Positions 29,544 to 38,764 are shown, counted from the first letter of the stretch. The stretch: 64,000 nucleotides of DNA from Deinococcus sp. QL22 (GCF_023370075.1 NZ_CP097154.1:186001-250000); one strand, 5' to 3'. Program-made: numbers and translations. The notes: generated by a model from the letters alone, not told the origin.

Positions 29544-30494
29544 ATGATGCTTGAGCCGATAGATTCTGTTCTGCCGACTGCCCCTGACCAAGACCCGCGC
29601 CGCACCGAACGGGTGCATCCCGACCATGCCGACCTTGATCTGCTGGACGCTGCCGCCCTCGTGCGGGTGCTGGTACTGGATCAGCAAGACGCGCTGAATG
29701 CGGTGCAGGCCGCTGCCCCAGCCCTGGCACAGGCCGTAGAAGCCGCACTGGGCCGCCTACAGGCCGGAGGCCGCCTGGTGTATGCAGGCGCGGGCACCAG
29801 CGGGCGATTGGGCGTGCTGGACGCCACCGAACTGACCCCCACCTTCTCCTGGCCGCCAGAGCGGGCTGTACCCCTGATCGCGGGCGGAGAGCGGGCCATT
29901 CGGCAGGCGGTAGAGGGTGCGGAAGACGATGAGGAAGGCGGGGCGAGGGACGTGCTGGCGGTACAGATTGGGCCACTGGATGTGCTGATTGCGGTAGCGG
30001 CCAGCGGAACCACGCCGTATGCTCTCGGCGCAGTGCGGGCCGCGAGGGAGGCGGGGGCGCTGACGATTGCACTTGCCAACAACCCCGGCACGCCCTTGCT
30101 GCACGCCGCCGACTGCCCCATTCTGCTGGACACTGGCCCCGAAGTGATCAGCGGCAGCACCCGCCTGAAAGCCGGAACCGCCCAGAAAATCGCGCTGAAT
30201 ACGCTGTCGAGCGCCCTGATGGTGCGGCTGGGCAAGGTATACGGCAACCTGATGGTCGACGTGAAGTCCACCAACGCCAAGTTGGAAGACCGAGCCATGA
30301 GACTGGTGTGCCACGCCACAGGCGCAGACGAAGCCACCGCGAAAGCTGTGCTGGACAGCACGGGCGGCAGTGTTAAAACAGCGTTGGTGATGCTGCGGCT
30401 GAACGTGACGGCGGCAGATGCCGAAGCGCGCTTGGCAGCGTCGGGCGGCCATGCCCGGACTGCATTGGGCGAAACAGGTGGGGTGGAGTCGTGA
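29544..30494 (+). CDS. murQ: N-acetylmuramic acid 6-phosphate etherase
   Basis: A 316-residue MurQ, a SIS-domain lyase that removes D-lactate from MurNAc-6-phosphate to give GlcNAc-6-phosphate, a key step of peptidoglycan recycling. Family motifs are intact: LVYAGAGTSGRLGVLDATELTPTF at about 80, LIAVAASGTTPYALGA, and the long active-site helix GPEVISGSTRLKAGTAQKIALNTLSSALMVRLGKVYGNLMVDV near 200. The C-terminal helices (LEDRAMRLVCHATGADEATAKAVLDSTGG) are typical. ATG 29544 or 29547 is likely; the GTG at 29520 lies in repeat DNA. It overlaps the next gene by 4 bp. Confidence 0.95.
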   Translation: MMLEPIDSVLPTAPDQDPRRTERVHPDHADLDLLDAAALVRVLVLDQQDALNAVQAAAPALAQAVEAALGRLQAGGRLVYAGAGTSGRLGVLDATELTPTFSWPPERAVPLIAGGERAIRQAVEGAEDDEEGGARDVLAVQIGPLDVLIAVAASGTTPYALGAVRAAREAGALTIALANNPGTPLLHAADCPILLDTGPEVISGSTRLKAGTAQKIALNTLSSALMVRLGKVYGNLMVDVKSTNAKLEDRAMRLVCHATGADEATAKAVLDSTGGSVKTALVMLRLNVTAADAEARLAASGGHARTALGETGGVES

Positions 30495-31504
30495 TTCCCG
30501 ACGCCACCCGCGCCTTATTGCAGCAAGCAGTGAATGGGGGCGGTCTCCCCGGAGCCGCGCTGGGTGTCGTCTGGATGGACGGCAGGCGTGACACCCCAAC
30601 ATCAGACACACTGACGCTGGGGCACGCGCAACTTGTGCCGGACGCCGTGCCACTACAACCGGATTTCTGGTGGGATTTGGCGAGCCTGACCAAACCGCTG
30701 TTTACGGCGAGGGCAGTCTTGCGAGCAGTAGAAGCGGGCCGCCTCGATCTGGACGACTCCTTGTCGGCCCACTTGCCCGACCTCGCGTGGATGCAGATCA
30801 CGCCGTTGAAGGAGCGCACGCTGAGGCAACTGCTGACCCACACGGCAGGCTTGCCCGCGTGGTCGCCGCTGTACACGTGGGGCGACGCCGGCACCATCCG
30901 CGCCCGCTTGTTGCAGGAGCCTTGGCAAGTGGCCGAAGCAGGGCAAGTCGTCTACTCAGATTTGGGCTACATGCTGCTGGGGCGCGTGCTGGAGCGGGTG
31001 TATGGGCAAACCCTGCGCGACTTTGCGCTGGACGACGGCCTGACCTTTGCCCCCGACCTGGCCCGAAGCGTAGCTACCGAACATTGCCTGTGGAGAGAGC
31101 GAATGCTGCGCGGCGAAACACACGACGAGAACGCCGCCGCATTGGGCGGAGTGTCGGGTCACGCAGGATTGTTCGGCACACTGGCGGGTGTACTGGCGCA
31201 GGCCGGAGCTTTGTTACGGGGTGGCTGGCTCTCCCCTGCCGCACAAGCTTTGGCAGTCCAACCTCACGCAGAAGGCCGCACTCTCGCCTTTGTGCAGGCC
31301 CAACCCGGCTGGAGCGGCGGCAGCCTGTGCAGCCCACAAGCCTTTGGTCACACCGGATTCACAGGCACTGGACTGTGGATTGACCCGGTGCGCGGCGTGG
31401 CATGGGTGCTGCTGACCAACCGCGTTCACCCAACCCGGCATTCTGCAGTTGATATTCAGGGCTTACGACGGGCGGTGGGGAACACGTTACTGGCGGGGAG
31501 TTAG
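30491..31504 (+). CDS. Beta-lactamase-fold serine hydrolase, AmiE/YbbE-like
   Basis: A 337-residue serine hydrolase. The SxxK nucleophile motif is in DLASLTKPLF (about residue 66), the Tyr motif in VVYSDLGYMLLG and the third motif as GHTGFTGTGLW. The stretch RGETHDENAAALGGVSGHAGLFGTLAGVL is the hallmark of the group that includes Bacillus AmiE (YbbE), an N-acetylmuramoyl-L-alanine amidase, and the domain fused to NagZ-like enzymes. There is no signal peptide, unlike secreted AmiE, so it would act on imported muropeptides in the cytoplasm, removing peptides from MurNAc before the kinase and MurQ steps. An ordinary esterase is the alternative. Confidence 0.8.
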   Translation: MIPDATRALLQQAVNGGGLPGAALGVVWMDGRRDTPTSDTLTLGHAQLVPDAVPLQPDFWWDLASLTKPLFTARAVLRAVEAGRLDLDDSLSAHLPDLAWMQITPLKERTLRQLLTHTAGLPAWSPLYTWGDAGTIRARLLQEPWQVAEAGQVVYSDLGYMLLGRVLERVYGQTLRDFALDDGLTFAPDLARSVATEHCLWRERMLRGETHDENAAALGGVSGHAGLFGTLAGVLAQAGALLRGGWLSPAAQALAVQPHAEGRTLAFVQAQPGWSGGSLCSPQAFGHTGFTGTGLWIDPVRGVAWVLLTNRVHPTRHSAVDIQGLRRAVGNTLLAGS

Positions 31505-31574
31505 GGAGGGCGCACGTAACATTGCGAGTTTCCGGAAGAGCATCGGAACCTCTCCATTCCCAGTGCGCCCTCCC
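31504..31574 (+). terminator. Branched hairpin after the murQ operon
   Basis: Arms GGGAGGGCGCAC (31504-31515) and GTGCGCCCTCCC (31563-31574) pair perfectly across 47 bases that contain an inner TCCG/CGGA stem. There is no U-tract. It may be a processed 3' end or a repeat element. Confidence 0.5.
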
Positions 31575-31767
31575 ATCTTCGATACTCGCTTCGCTCAGTA
31601 AAGCTAAAACGTTACGGCGAGGGACTTAGATTGAGATTTGGTGTTCGGGTTTTACCCTCGTCCCTTGTGCGACTGGAACAGCTCGAAGAAAGGGGCGCTG
31701 TAAAGGAGCGGGGTGAGGGGGAATGAGCGTAGCGATTGCCCTTCTGTCACCACCTCGCACCAAAAAA
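31575..31767. other. Intergenic, no gene recognised
   Basis: About 190 bases between the amidase-like gene and HU terminator. It contains short G-rich stretches (GGAGCGGGGTGAGGGGGAAT near 31700) and an ACGTTACGGCGAGGGACTT segment with partial complement ACCCTCGTCCCTT. This looks like degenerate repeat DNA, and I see no coding frame. Confidence 0.35.
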
Positions 31768-31798
31768 ACCGGGCCACCCCACTTGGGAGCAGCCCGGT
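31768..31798 (-). terminator. Terminator of the HU gene
   Basis: Arms ACCGGGC (31768-31774) and GCCCGGT (31792-31798). Read on the minus strand the stem is followed by a seven-T run (AAAAAAA at 31762-31768 on the plus strand). Confidence 0.9.
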
Positions 31799-31814
31799 CT
31801 AGCCTCTAAAAGTC

Positions 31815-32198
31815 TTAGAGGTTGCCCTTCAGGGTGCTGGCGACCTTGAAGGCCACTTTCTTGCCTGCGGGAATCTGGATTTTCTCGCTGGTGCCGGGGC
31901 GCACGCCGGTACGGGCGGCGGTGGCCTTCACGCTCAGGGTGCCGAGGCCGGGCAGGCCCACGCTCTTGCCGCTCTTGACGGCGGTCACGATGACGTCGAG
32001 CATGGCGCTGACGGCTTCTTCGCTCTGCTTCTTGGTCAGGCCGGTCTTGTCGGCGATCTGCTCGACGAGTTGGGTCTTGGCGACCTTGTTGCTTTCAGCG
32101 GGGGCGGCTACGGCAGCAGCCTTGGCGGGGGCCTTCGCAGCTTTGGGGGCGGCGGCAGCGGGTTTCTTGGCGGGGGCCTTCGTCGACTTTTTCGTCAT
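31815..32198 (-). CDS. Histone-like DNA-binding protein HU with basic N-terminal tail
   Basis: A 127-residue nucleoid protein. Residues from about 38 form a normal HU domain ([84 protein letters not shown]). It has the beta-arm motif with [11 protein letters not shown] in place of the usual NPQTGE. The first about 37 residues are a lysine/alanine/proline tail ([10 protein letters not shown]), as in Deinococcus HU, which resembles histone H1-like tails and compacts DNA. ATG 32198 (TKKST start) was preferred; another ATG lies 12 bases upstream. It is a single-gene unit with a strong terminator. Confidence 0.95.
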   Translation of the reverse strand: MTKKSTKAPAKKPAAAAPKAAKAPAKAAAVAAPAESNKVAKTQLVEQIADKTGLTKKQSEEAVSAMLDVIVTAVKSGKSVGLPGLGTLSVKATAARTGVRPGTSEKIQIPAGKKVAFKVASTLKGNL

Positions 32199-32502
32199 GG
32201 TGAGCAGCATGACATATGAATTGTGCGCTGTGAAGGGGGGGGAGTCCCCGCAAAGCCCACTGACACGCCCTTATGAAAATGCAGAAAATAGAAACTGCGT
32301 GCCACACGCATAATTTCGTCTCAGCCCATCTTGCGTAGATTAAGGCGAAGAATACCGTTGTGGTGGGCCTCGCCCTATTTATGTGGCAAGAATGAAGGCC
32401 GGAAGGCGGCGCGAGTGAACTGCAGCCGAGTCAAAAGGGTTGAAAACGGACTGAAAATGCCTTCCGCACGCCTATACGAAAGGGAAATAGACTGAAGCTG
32501 TC
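32199..32502. other. Intergenic region between HU and APC transporter
   Basis: About 300 bases that must carry the divergent promoters. A G-run (GGGGGGGG, about 32234) and AT-rich stretches (32270-32310) are seen, plus TATACG (32473) and TAGACT (32488) hexamers that could be -10 elements for the transporter. I recognise no gene or RNA. Confidence 0.35.
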
Positions 32503-32538
32503 TGGCCAGTTGGCCAATGCAACCTGGCCAATTGGCCC
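32503..32538 (+). promoter_or_regulatory. Tandem TGGCCA palindromes before APC transporter
   Basis: Two 14-bp units, TGGCCAGTTGGCCA (32503-32516) and TGGCCAATTGGCCC (32525-32538), start exactly 22 bp apart, two helical turns, and end 8 bp before the candidate ATG. This regular array looks like a tandem operator for a dimeric regulator; an RNA structure is the alternative. Confidence 0.5.
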
Positions 32539-32546
32539 CTAAGCTG

Positions 32547-34772
32547 ATGGGCGTGCCGGATCCTGCCCCATCTCCCCAATCGTCGCCCCATAATCCTCGC
32601 CCGCCTGCCAGTCCCTTCATGCGCTGGTTTCTGGACACCGGACAGCCCGAAAAAGAAGGATTTTACGAAGAAGAACGTGAGGTAAAGACCCAGCACCATA
32701 CTCAGCCCTGGTGGAAAGTGATGTGCCTGACGGGTGTGGATTACTTTTCCACGCTGGGGTACCAACCGGGCATCGCAGCGCTGGCAGCGGGGGCACTGAG
32801 TCCGGTCGCAACGCTGGTATTGGTGCTGGTTACACTGTTTGGGGCGCTGCCCATGTACCGCCGCGTAGCCGAGGAAAGTCCGCACGGCGACGGCAGTATT
32901 TCTATGCTGGAACGGCTGCTGGCGTACTGGCCCAGCAAACTGCTGGTGCTGGCCCTGATCGGCTTTGTCGCCACCGGATTCGTTATTACGATCACGCTGT
33001 CGGCGGCAGACGGCGCGGCCCACCTGATCGAAAACCCGTTTCTGAAAGAGGCGCTGGAAGGCACGCAGGTTCCAGTGACCCTCACGCTGATTGCCTTGCT
33101 GGGCGCGGTCTTCCTAAAGGGGTTCAAAGAAGCCATCGGGATTGCGGTGGGCATCGTCATTTTGTATATCGCGCTGAGTGCTGTCGTCATTGGGCGCGGC
33201 GTGCTGGACGTGGTGGGCGCGCCGCAGGTCATCGGGGATTGGTGGCAGGCGCTCACGACCACCTACCTGTCGCCGCTGGCCCTAATCGGCGCGGCCCTGT
33301 TGGTGTTTCCACGCCTCGCGCTGGGCCTCAGCGGATTTGAAACGGGCGTAGTGGTGATGCCACTGGTGCGCGGCAATGCAGGCGACACCGAGGCCAAACC
33401 CACCGGGCGCATTCGGAACACCAAAAAACTGCTGACCACCGCTGCTCTGATCATGAGTGTGCTGCTGATGGGATCGGCATTGGTGACCACATTCCTCATT
33501 CCGCGTGCCCAGTTTTGGCCTGCGATTACCCTCACGCGCAATGTGAATGCTGCCGATCTGAACGCTGGCCGCGCGGTGTTTAATATGCCGTTGGACGACC
33601 CGGCCCGCCCGAGCGAGGTCTATACCGTGCCCCTGACGGCAGGCAAGACGGGCACGTACACAGTGCAGGCCCAGACATCGGTTGGAGTGGTTCCCCTGAC
33701 CATAACCGTAACGCCCACGCCCGCAACAGGCAGCGATCAGGTGCGGGTCTTCAAGCCTGCCGGAGAAGCCAACGGACGGGCGTTGGCGTACCTCGCGCAC
33801 GAAAAACTGGGCGAAGGCTTCGGCACGGTCTACGATATTGCCACTATCCTGATCCTGTGGTTTGCCGGGGCGAGCGCGATGGCGGGCCTGCTGAACATCG
33901 TGCCGCGCTACTTGCCCCGCTACGGCATGGCTCCCGATTGGGCACGCGCCACCCGTCCGCTGGCCGTTGTGTTCACGCTCATCAGCGCCCTCGTCACTAT
34001 TCTGTTCAGGGCCAACGTAGACGCGCAGGCGGGCGCTTATGCCACCGGCGTGCTGGCGCTGATGACCTCGGCGGCCATTGCCGTGTTCCTGACCGAACTG
34101 CGACGCAAACACCGCTGGCCCGCCTTCGCGTTTGCTCTCGTCAGCATCCTGTTCCTCTATACCAGCGCCGTCACGGTCATCAGCCGCCCGGAAGGTCTGT
34201 ATATCGCGCTGATGTTTATCGGAGCTATTTTGGCCCTCAGTATTGCCAGCCGGGTCAGCCGCAGCACCGAACTCCGGGCCAATTCCATTACCGTAGACGA
34301 CACCGCCCGCCTGATCATGGGCAGCACCAAGGGTCGCCCGCTGCGCCTGATCGCCAACGCGCTGGACGCCGGAGATGCCGACGAATACCGCGAGAAGGAA
34401 CTGGAAGTGCGGGCCGATACCCACCTGCCGGGCCGAGATACCGCCACCTTTTTAGAAGTGCAGATCCGGGATGCCAGCAGCTTCAGCGACGATCTGCAAG
34501 TGACCGGGCACCATGTCGGGCCGTATCAAATCCTGCGCCTGAAGGGAGCCAGCAGCGTGCCCAACGCCATTGCCGCCTTCCTCCTGTATGTGCGCGACGA
34601 GACGGGTGTACCGCCCCACGTGTACTTCGAATGGGATGAAGAAAGCCCGGTACGCAACGCCCTGCGCTTCCTGATTGCTGGAGAAGGCGACATTCCGCCC
34701 CTGACGCACGAGATTTTGCGGCAGGCCGAACCCGAACGCAAGCGGCGTCCGGTGGTGCACGCGGGGGGATAG
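32547..34772 (+). CDS. APC-superfamily transporter with extra-cytoplasmic insert
   Basis: A 741-residue membrane transporter of the amino acid/polyamine/cation family. [67 protein letters not shown] is an APC-type first segment with an unwound helix. About ten further hydrophobic segments follow. Between two of them, roughly residues 325-410, a soluble beta-rich insert ([35 protein letters not shown]) is predicted outside the membrane. The last about 160 residues are a soluble cytoplasmic domain ([17 protein letters not shown] ... [42 protein letters not shown]). The substrate is unknown; potassium or amino acids are possible. The start could also be ATG 32619. Confidence 0.8.
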   Translation: MGVPDPAPSPQSSPHNPRPPASPFMRWFLDTGQPEKEGFYEEEREVKTQHHTQPWWKVMCLTGVDYFSTLGYQPGIAALAAGALSPVATLVLVLVTLFGALPMYRRVAEESPHGDGSISMLERLLAYWPSKLLVLALIGFVATGFVITITLSAADGAAHLIENPFLKEALEGTQVPVTLTLIALLGAVFLKGFKEAIGIAVGIVILYIALSAVVIGRGVLDVVGAPQVIGDWWQALTTTYLSPLALIGAALLVFPRLALGLSGFETGVVVMPLVRGNAGDTEAKPTGRIRNTKKLLTTAALIMSVLLMGSALVTTFLIPRAQFWPAITLTRNVNAADLNAGRAVFNMPLDDPARPSEVYTVPLTAGKTGTYTVQAQTSVGVVPLTITVTPTPATGSDQVRVFKPAGEANGRALAYLAHEKLGEGFGTVYDIATILILWFAGASAMAGLLNIVPRYLPRYGMAPDWARATRPLAVVFTLISALVTILFRANVDAQAGAYATGVLALMTSAAIAVFLTELRRKHRWPAFAFALVSILFLYTSAVTVISRPEGLYIALMFIGAILALSIASRVSRSTELRANSITVDDTARLIMGSTKGRPLRLIANALDAGDADEYREKELEVRADTHLPGRDTATFLEVQIRDASSFSDDLQVTGHHVGPYQILRLKGASSVPNAIAAFLLYVRDETGVPPHVYFEWDEESPVRNALRFLIAGEGDIPPLTHEILRQAEPERKRRPVVHAGG

Positions 34773-34801
34773 GCACCTCAACCAAGGGGGCTGGGCAGCA
34801 G

Positions 34802-34839
34802 GGCGAGGGGGAAACCGCAAGATGGGTTTCCCCCTCGCC
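34802..34839 (+). terminator. Strong hairpin after the APC gene
   Basis: A perfect 15-bp stem GGCGAGGGGGAAACC (34802-34816) with its complement at 34825-34839 and an 8-base loop. No T-run follows, but its position right after the stop suggests a transcript end. Confidence 0.7.
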
Positions 34840-34844
34840 TCACC

Positions 34845-34871
34845 TTGACACGCCGTCCGATAGGGCAAACT
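34845..34871 (+). promoter_or_regulatory. Promoter of the unknown gene at 34878
   Basis: TTGACA (34845-34850) and CAAACT (34866-34871), spaced 15 bp. The latter ends six bases before ATG 34878, implying a leaderless mRNA. Confidence 0.5.
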
Positions 34872-34877
34872 ACCGCC

Positions 34878-35501
34878 ATGAAGCTGCGAACCCTGATTCG
34901 TCTGACCGGACTGGTGGAATCGGCCACCCGCACGCCCGAAGATGCCCCGGCCACTGCCACAGGTGGCGTGCGTGGCGCGGCGCGGCGGGTGGCCGATGTG
35001 GTACGCCAAGATGGCCGGGTACAGGGCGCAGCAGAAGGTGTGCGGGGCCGCGTGCGGGAAGCCAGAGCCTCGGTGAAGGAGCGGGCCGACGCGCGTCTGG
35101 AACAACTGATTTTTGAGCGCCGGGGCAACGTGGTACCCGACGAGGTGGCCGACCTGCTGGCCCGCCGCAGGCAAGAACGCGAAGCCGAAGCCGCCCGCCT
35201 GCTCGCCCGCCAAGTGTTGCTGGACACGGCAGAAAACCCAGTGCAGCGCCAAATCTTGACCCTGGTGGCCCAGACGACAGCGTGGGCAGGCGGCAAAACG
35301 CCGGAACCTCTGCGCTATACGCAACTCCTCGACCGTTTGGCCCCCACTGGCAAGGCCGAGGCCGAAATGCCCGTTCACCGGGCGCTGTGGACTTTGGCCG
35401 AACGCCGCGTGCTGGCCGTCTCGCCGCATGGGGAAGTGACCGCCACTTTGCCGGAAACGGGGCAGCAACTGGTGAAAGCGGGAGCGCAAGCGGCAGAGTA
35501 G
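34878..35501 (+). CDS. Protein of unknown function, coiled-coil/charged
   Basis: A 207-residue soluble protein without a recognised domain. The N-terminal half (VADVVRQDGRVQGAAEGVRGRVREARASVKERADARLEQLIFERRGNVVPDEVADLLARRRQEREAEAARLLARQVLL) is highly charged and predicted helical. The C-terminal half (LRYTQLLDRLAPTGKAEAEMPVHRALWTLAERRVLAVSPHGEVTATLPETGQQLV) resembles a winged-helix arrangement, but this is only an impression. It is transcribed from its own leaderless promoter and converges on the P450 pseudogene. Confidence 0.6.
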   Translation: MKLRTLIRLTGLVESATRTPEDAPATATGGVRGAARRVADVVRQDGRVQGAAEGVRGRVREARASVKERADARLEQLIFERRGNVVPDEVADLLARRRQEREAEAARLLARQVLLDTAENPVQRQILTLVAQTTAWAGGKTPEPLRYTQLLDRLAPTGKAEAEMPVHRALWTLAERRVLAVSPHGEVTATLPETGQQLVKAGAQAAE

Positions 35502-35557
35502 GAGGCTGGGGGTTAGGGGAACTCTAAGGGGCAAGTGATGCCCAGCCGTCCGGCCCA

Positions 35558-36792
35558 TCACAGCGTCACTGGCAAGCTTTCCAGCCCCCGCACGATGATA
35601 CTTTTGCGCTACTGCAATCCACTCGGTGGGGCGGCCAAGCGCAGATTCGGCGCTCGCCTCAGCAACGTGCCGATGGCAATCTGGGCCTCTAGCCGCGACA
35701 GGGGCGCACCCAGGCAGTAGTGCAGGCCTTGACCGAACGACAGGTGTTTGTTGTTCTGGCGACCTACATCCAAGCTATCCGGGTCTTGGAATACGGTGGG
35801 GTCACGGTTGGCGGACACGATGACCGCCAGCACCAATTCGCCCTTCGGAATGCGCGTCCCTGCAATGGTCACGTCCTCTGCGGCGTGGCGTTCGGTGGCC
35901 GTTTCGGCGGGCACGACGAAGCGCACCAGTTCTTCTATCCCAGATTTGAGCAGACTGGAATCGGCTCGCAGGCGGGCCAGTTGCTCAGGGTGTTGCAGCA
36001 ACGCCAGTACGCCACTCCCGATCAGGTTCACGGTGGTTTTGTGTCCAGCGCTGAGCAGCAAAAACACCATCGCCGGAATCTCATCGTCGGTCAGGTGATC
36101 GGGGCTGTCTTGGGCCTGCATTAGAGCCGAAATCAGGTCGTCACCAGACCGCGCCCGCCGCGTTTTGATCAACTTGCGGAGGTAGCCCACAAAGGCCAGC
36201 AGCGGCGGATTGGGGCTGCCACCCATGGCGACAAATGCCTTCATACCCAGGTTGAATGTGGCGTCGTCCTGCTCGGGCACGCCCAAGATGCGGCCAATGA
36301 TGGTCAGGGGCACGGGCCGGGCAAAATCGGCCACCAAGTCCAAGAGGCCGAGGCGCTGCGCCCGGTCTAGCGCAGCGTCGGTCACACTCTGGGTGATGTC
36401 GCGCATGCCTTCCACCCGGCACGGCGTAAACGCCTCATGTACCAGCACTTTCAGGCGGTCATGGTCGGCCCCGTCGAGACTGAGCAGGTTGCGCTGCAAC
36501 GCCCCGAACCCCGGCGCAGCTTCGGCGCACGCCTGAGTTGTTCGGGCGACATTGCGTTGTGTTTGTCTTTCACAAAGCGCCTATCGTCCTTCAGCACGGC
36601 CAGCACGTCTTCGTAGCGTGTGACCAACCAGGCCCGTTGCTGGCCGCGCAGCTTCAGCGTGATCGGAAACACGGGCGCTTCTTCGCGCAGGCGGGCGTAA
36701 AAGGGGAATGGGTCGGCCTTGAACGCCGGGTCGGTCATGTTGGGTTGAGTCAGGGAACTCAGCGGCACGGTCAGCAGATCGGCGGGATTCAT
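35558..36792 (-). pseudogene. Cytochrome P450, frameshifted and with in-frame TAG
   Basis: The P450 begins at ATG 36792 (TDPAFKADPFPFYARLREEAPVFPI). Its frame is lost at a four-G run (CCCC at 36509-36512 on the plus strand). Adding one base there gives RRGFGALQRNLLSLDGADHDRLK, normal family sequence. The haem-binding FGQGLHYCLG and the helix-K ELVRF are present. The I-helix reads AGHKTT where AGHETT is expected. The frame then meets TAG at 35609-35611, after which it continues RKSIIVRGLESLPVTL to a proper stop at 35558; TGG (Trp) is usual at this place. With one base added, the total is 411 residues, the normal length. Three separate defects make true inactivation likely. It overlaps the TetR gene. 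Confidence 0.85.
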
Positions 36793-37356
36793 GCCTGATC
36801 CTGCATAAAGCCTTCTATTAGAAGATCGGCTAGCATTACTGGCAAGTCGGCCCAGTTTTCTTCCAATACTTCGTCGCCCAAGACCCGTTGCAGCAGGCCC
36901 AGAATCCCCGTTCTGGGCGGCCCAACGCCCGAATGCCGCCTCGCCGCCCGCCAGCATCGGCTCTAGCACCTGCGCCGAAAACCGCCCGCGCAACTCCAAG
37001 TTGACCATCATTTCGGACACGATCACCCGGAACCATTCGAAGTTGTCGGCCTCCAGCGCCCGCAGCGAGTGGGCAAGGTAAGCAGCGATAAAGTCGCATT
37101 GGCTCAGGCCCGCAAAGCTGGCTGGGTCGATGTTTTTCTGCGCCCGCGTACTTATGAATTCAAACCGACCCAGCAGCAGCGCAGGCTTGTTTTCAAAACA
37201 GTTGTAGATGGTGCCGTCCGCCACCCCCGCCGCCCAAGCCACATCCCGAATAGTGGCCGGATGAAACCCCTTCTCGGCAAATACGGTGGCCGCCGCCTCC
37301 AGAATCTGCGTGCGCCTCGCGGCGGCCGGCCCTTTCTGCACAGCAGTACTTTGCAA
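36789..37356 (-). pseudogene. TetR-family regulator, frameshifted
   Basis: The N-terminal TetR helix-turn-helix is clear (ARRTQILEAAATVFAEKGFHPATIRDVAWAAGVADGTIYNCFENKPALLL), followed by ligand-domain helices (ALEADNFEWFRVIVSEMMVNLELRGRFSAQVLEPMLAGGEAAFGRWAAQNG). At a four-G run (CCCC 36906-36909 on the plus strand) one extra base shifts the frame. Removing it gives ILGLLQRVLGDEVLEENWADLPVMLADLLIEGFMQDQA with a stop that overlaps the P450 start (ATGA), an intact 188-residue protein. As sequenced, the frame runs into the P450. AWAAG and YNCF at positions usually R/E and Y also hint at decay. It was the regulator of the P450 or of the paaK-transport operon. Confidence 0.8.
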
Positions 37357-37437
37357 GCAACTAAAACCTATGCGCTTGCCCTTCCCTTCGACCCTAGACC
37401 CTTAGACGCCCTTCCCCATGACCCCAAATTAGATTCC

Positions 37438-38718
37438 CTACCGCTCCCCCCGCAAATCCGTTACCCGTTTCAGCTTGCCGCCTTCGCTGCGGGGCAACGT
37501 TCCGAGCGGGCACAACACGCACTCCACCGTCACGCCTACCTGGGCCTTGATCAGGCGGGCCACCTCGTCTCGCAACGCCGCGCCCTGATCGCTGGTTTCC
37601 AGTTGCAGGCGCAGGTCGTCGCGGGTTCCGGTGCGCGTAAGAGTGATGTGGTAATGCGGGCTGACCTGTCCCATGCCCAGCAGAACGGCTTCCAGTTGCG
37701 TGGGGTACACGTTCACGCCGCGCAGGATGATCAGGTCGTCGCTGCGGCCCCGGATCAGATCCATGCGGCGCATCGTGCGGCCTGTAGTGTTGGCAGCGGG
37801 CAACAGGCGTGTAATGTCGCCCGTCCAGTAGCGCAGAATCGGCAGGGCGGTGCGCGAAATACTGCTCAGCACCAGCACGCCGTATTCTCCGTCTGGGAGC
37901 ACCTCGCCCGTGTCGGGATTCACGATTTCGGGATAGAAATGATCTTCCCAGAGGTAACTTCCGCTCTGCTCGGCGGCGTCCTCGTTGCTGACGCCAGGGC
38001 CGATGATTTCCGACAGACCGTAGATGTTGGTGGCCCGCACGCCCAGCCGGGTCTGCACTTCGGCCCGCGTTTTTTCGGCCCAGGGTTCTGCGCCCAACAC
38101 GGCGTAGTGCAGGGAAATATCGGCTGGCCTTAAGCCGCGGCGAGCAAATTCGTCGGCCAGCACGAGGGCGTAACTGGGGGTGCAGGCGATCACTTCTGGC
38201 TGAAGATCGAGAATCAGTTGCACCTGCCGCTCGGTGCCGCCGCCCGACACGGGCACGGTACACAGCCCCAACCGCTCGGCCCCGGCGTGCGTGCCCAGAC
38301 CGCCCGTAAACAGACCGTAACCGTAGGCATTGTGAAAGGTCATGCCGGGGCGTGCGCCACCTGCGTACAGGCTGCGGGCCACCACTTCGGCAAACACGCT
38401 CAGGTCGTTGTCGTCGTAGGCCACGATGGTCGCCCGGCCAGTCGTGCCGCTGCTGGCGTGAATTCGGCGCAGGTCGGCGCGGGGCACGGCGGTCAGGCCC
38501 AGCGGATAACTGTCGCGTAGATCGGACTTGTAAGTGAAGGGGAAGCGGGCCAGATCGTCCAGCGTCTTCAGGTCGTCTGGGATGAGGCCCGCCGCCTCGA
38601 ATTTGGCGCGGTAGGGGGGCACATGTTCCCACTGTCGCGCCACCATACTTTGTAGGCGTGACAGTTGCAGGGCGCGGAGTTCGGGGAGGGGCAGGGCTTC
38701 TAGGTGCGGTTGGAACAT
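37438..38718 (-). CDS. paaK: Phenylacetate-CoA ligase
   Basis: A 426-residue adenylate-forming enzyme that converts phenylacetate, ATP and CoA to phenylacetyl-CoA, the substrate of PaaABC. The AMP-binding P-loop is IHASSGTTGRATIVAYD at about residue 90. FPFTYKSDLRDSYPLGL precedes it, and IYGLSEIIGPGVSNED carries the A5 motif. RGRSDDLIILRGVNVYPTQLEAVLL links to the C-terminal lid, which ends SEGGKLKRVTDLR. The length is standard. It lies 46 bp after the FAD dehydrogenase in the HAAT transport operon, away from paaABCDZ but sharing the PaaR-like operator upstream. Confidence 0.96.
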   Translation of the reverse strand: MFQPHLEALPLPELRALQLSRLQSMVARQWEHVPPYRAKFEAAGLIPDDLKTLDDLARFPFTYKSDLRDSYPLGLTAVPRADLRRIHASSGTTGRATIVAYDDNDLSVFAEVVARSLYAGGARPGMTFHNAYGYGLFTGGLGTHAGAERLGLCTVPVSGGGTERQVQLILDLQPEVIACTPSYALVLADEFARRGLRPADISLHYAVLGAEPWAEKTRAEVQTRLGVRATNIYGLSEIIGPGVSNEDAAEQSGSYLWEDHFYPEIVNPDTGEVLPDGEYGVLVLSSISRTALPILRYWTGDITRLLPAANTTGRTMRRMDLIRGRSDDLIILRGVNVYPTQLEAVLLGMGQVSPHYHITLTRTGTRDDLRLQLETSDQGAALRDEVARLIKAQVGVTVECVLCPLGTLPRSEGGKLKRVTDLRGER

Positions 38719-38764
38719 GGGAACCTCGGCGGGTCAACAGGCGAAACGGGGATGGGCGGCCAGT

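Noticed and set aside
31690..31745. G-rich stretch as part of an insertion sequence
   Set aside because: No transposase frame, inverted terminal repeats or target duplication were found nearby.
36451..37356. Apparent TetR-P450 fusion protein
   Set aside because: The joining segment has no family similarity; a one-base indel restores separate TetR and P450 ends with an ATGA overlap, so it is a frameshift product.
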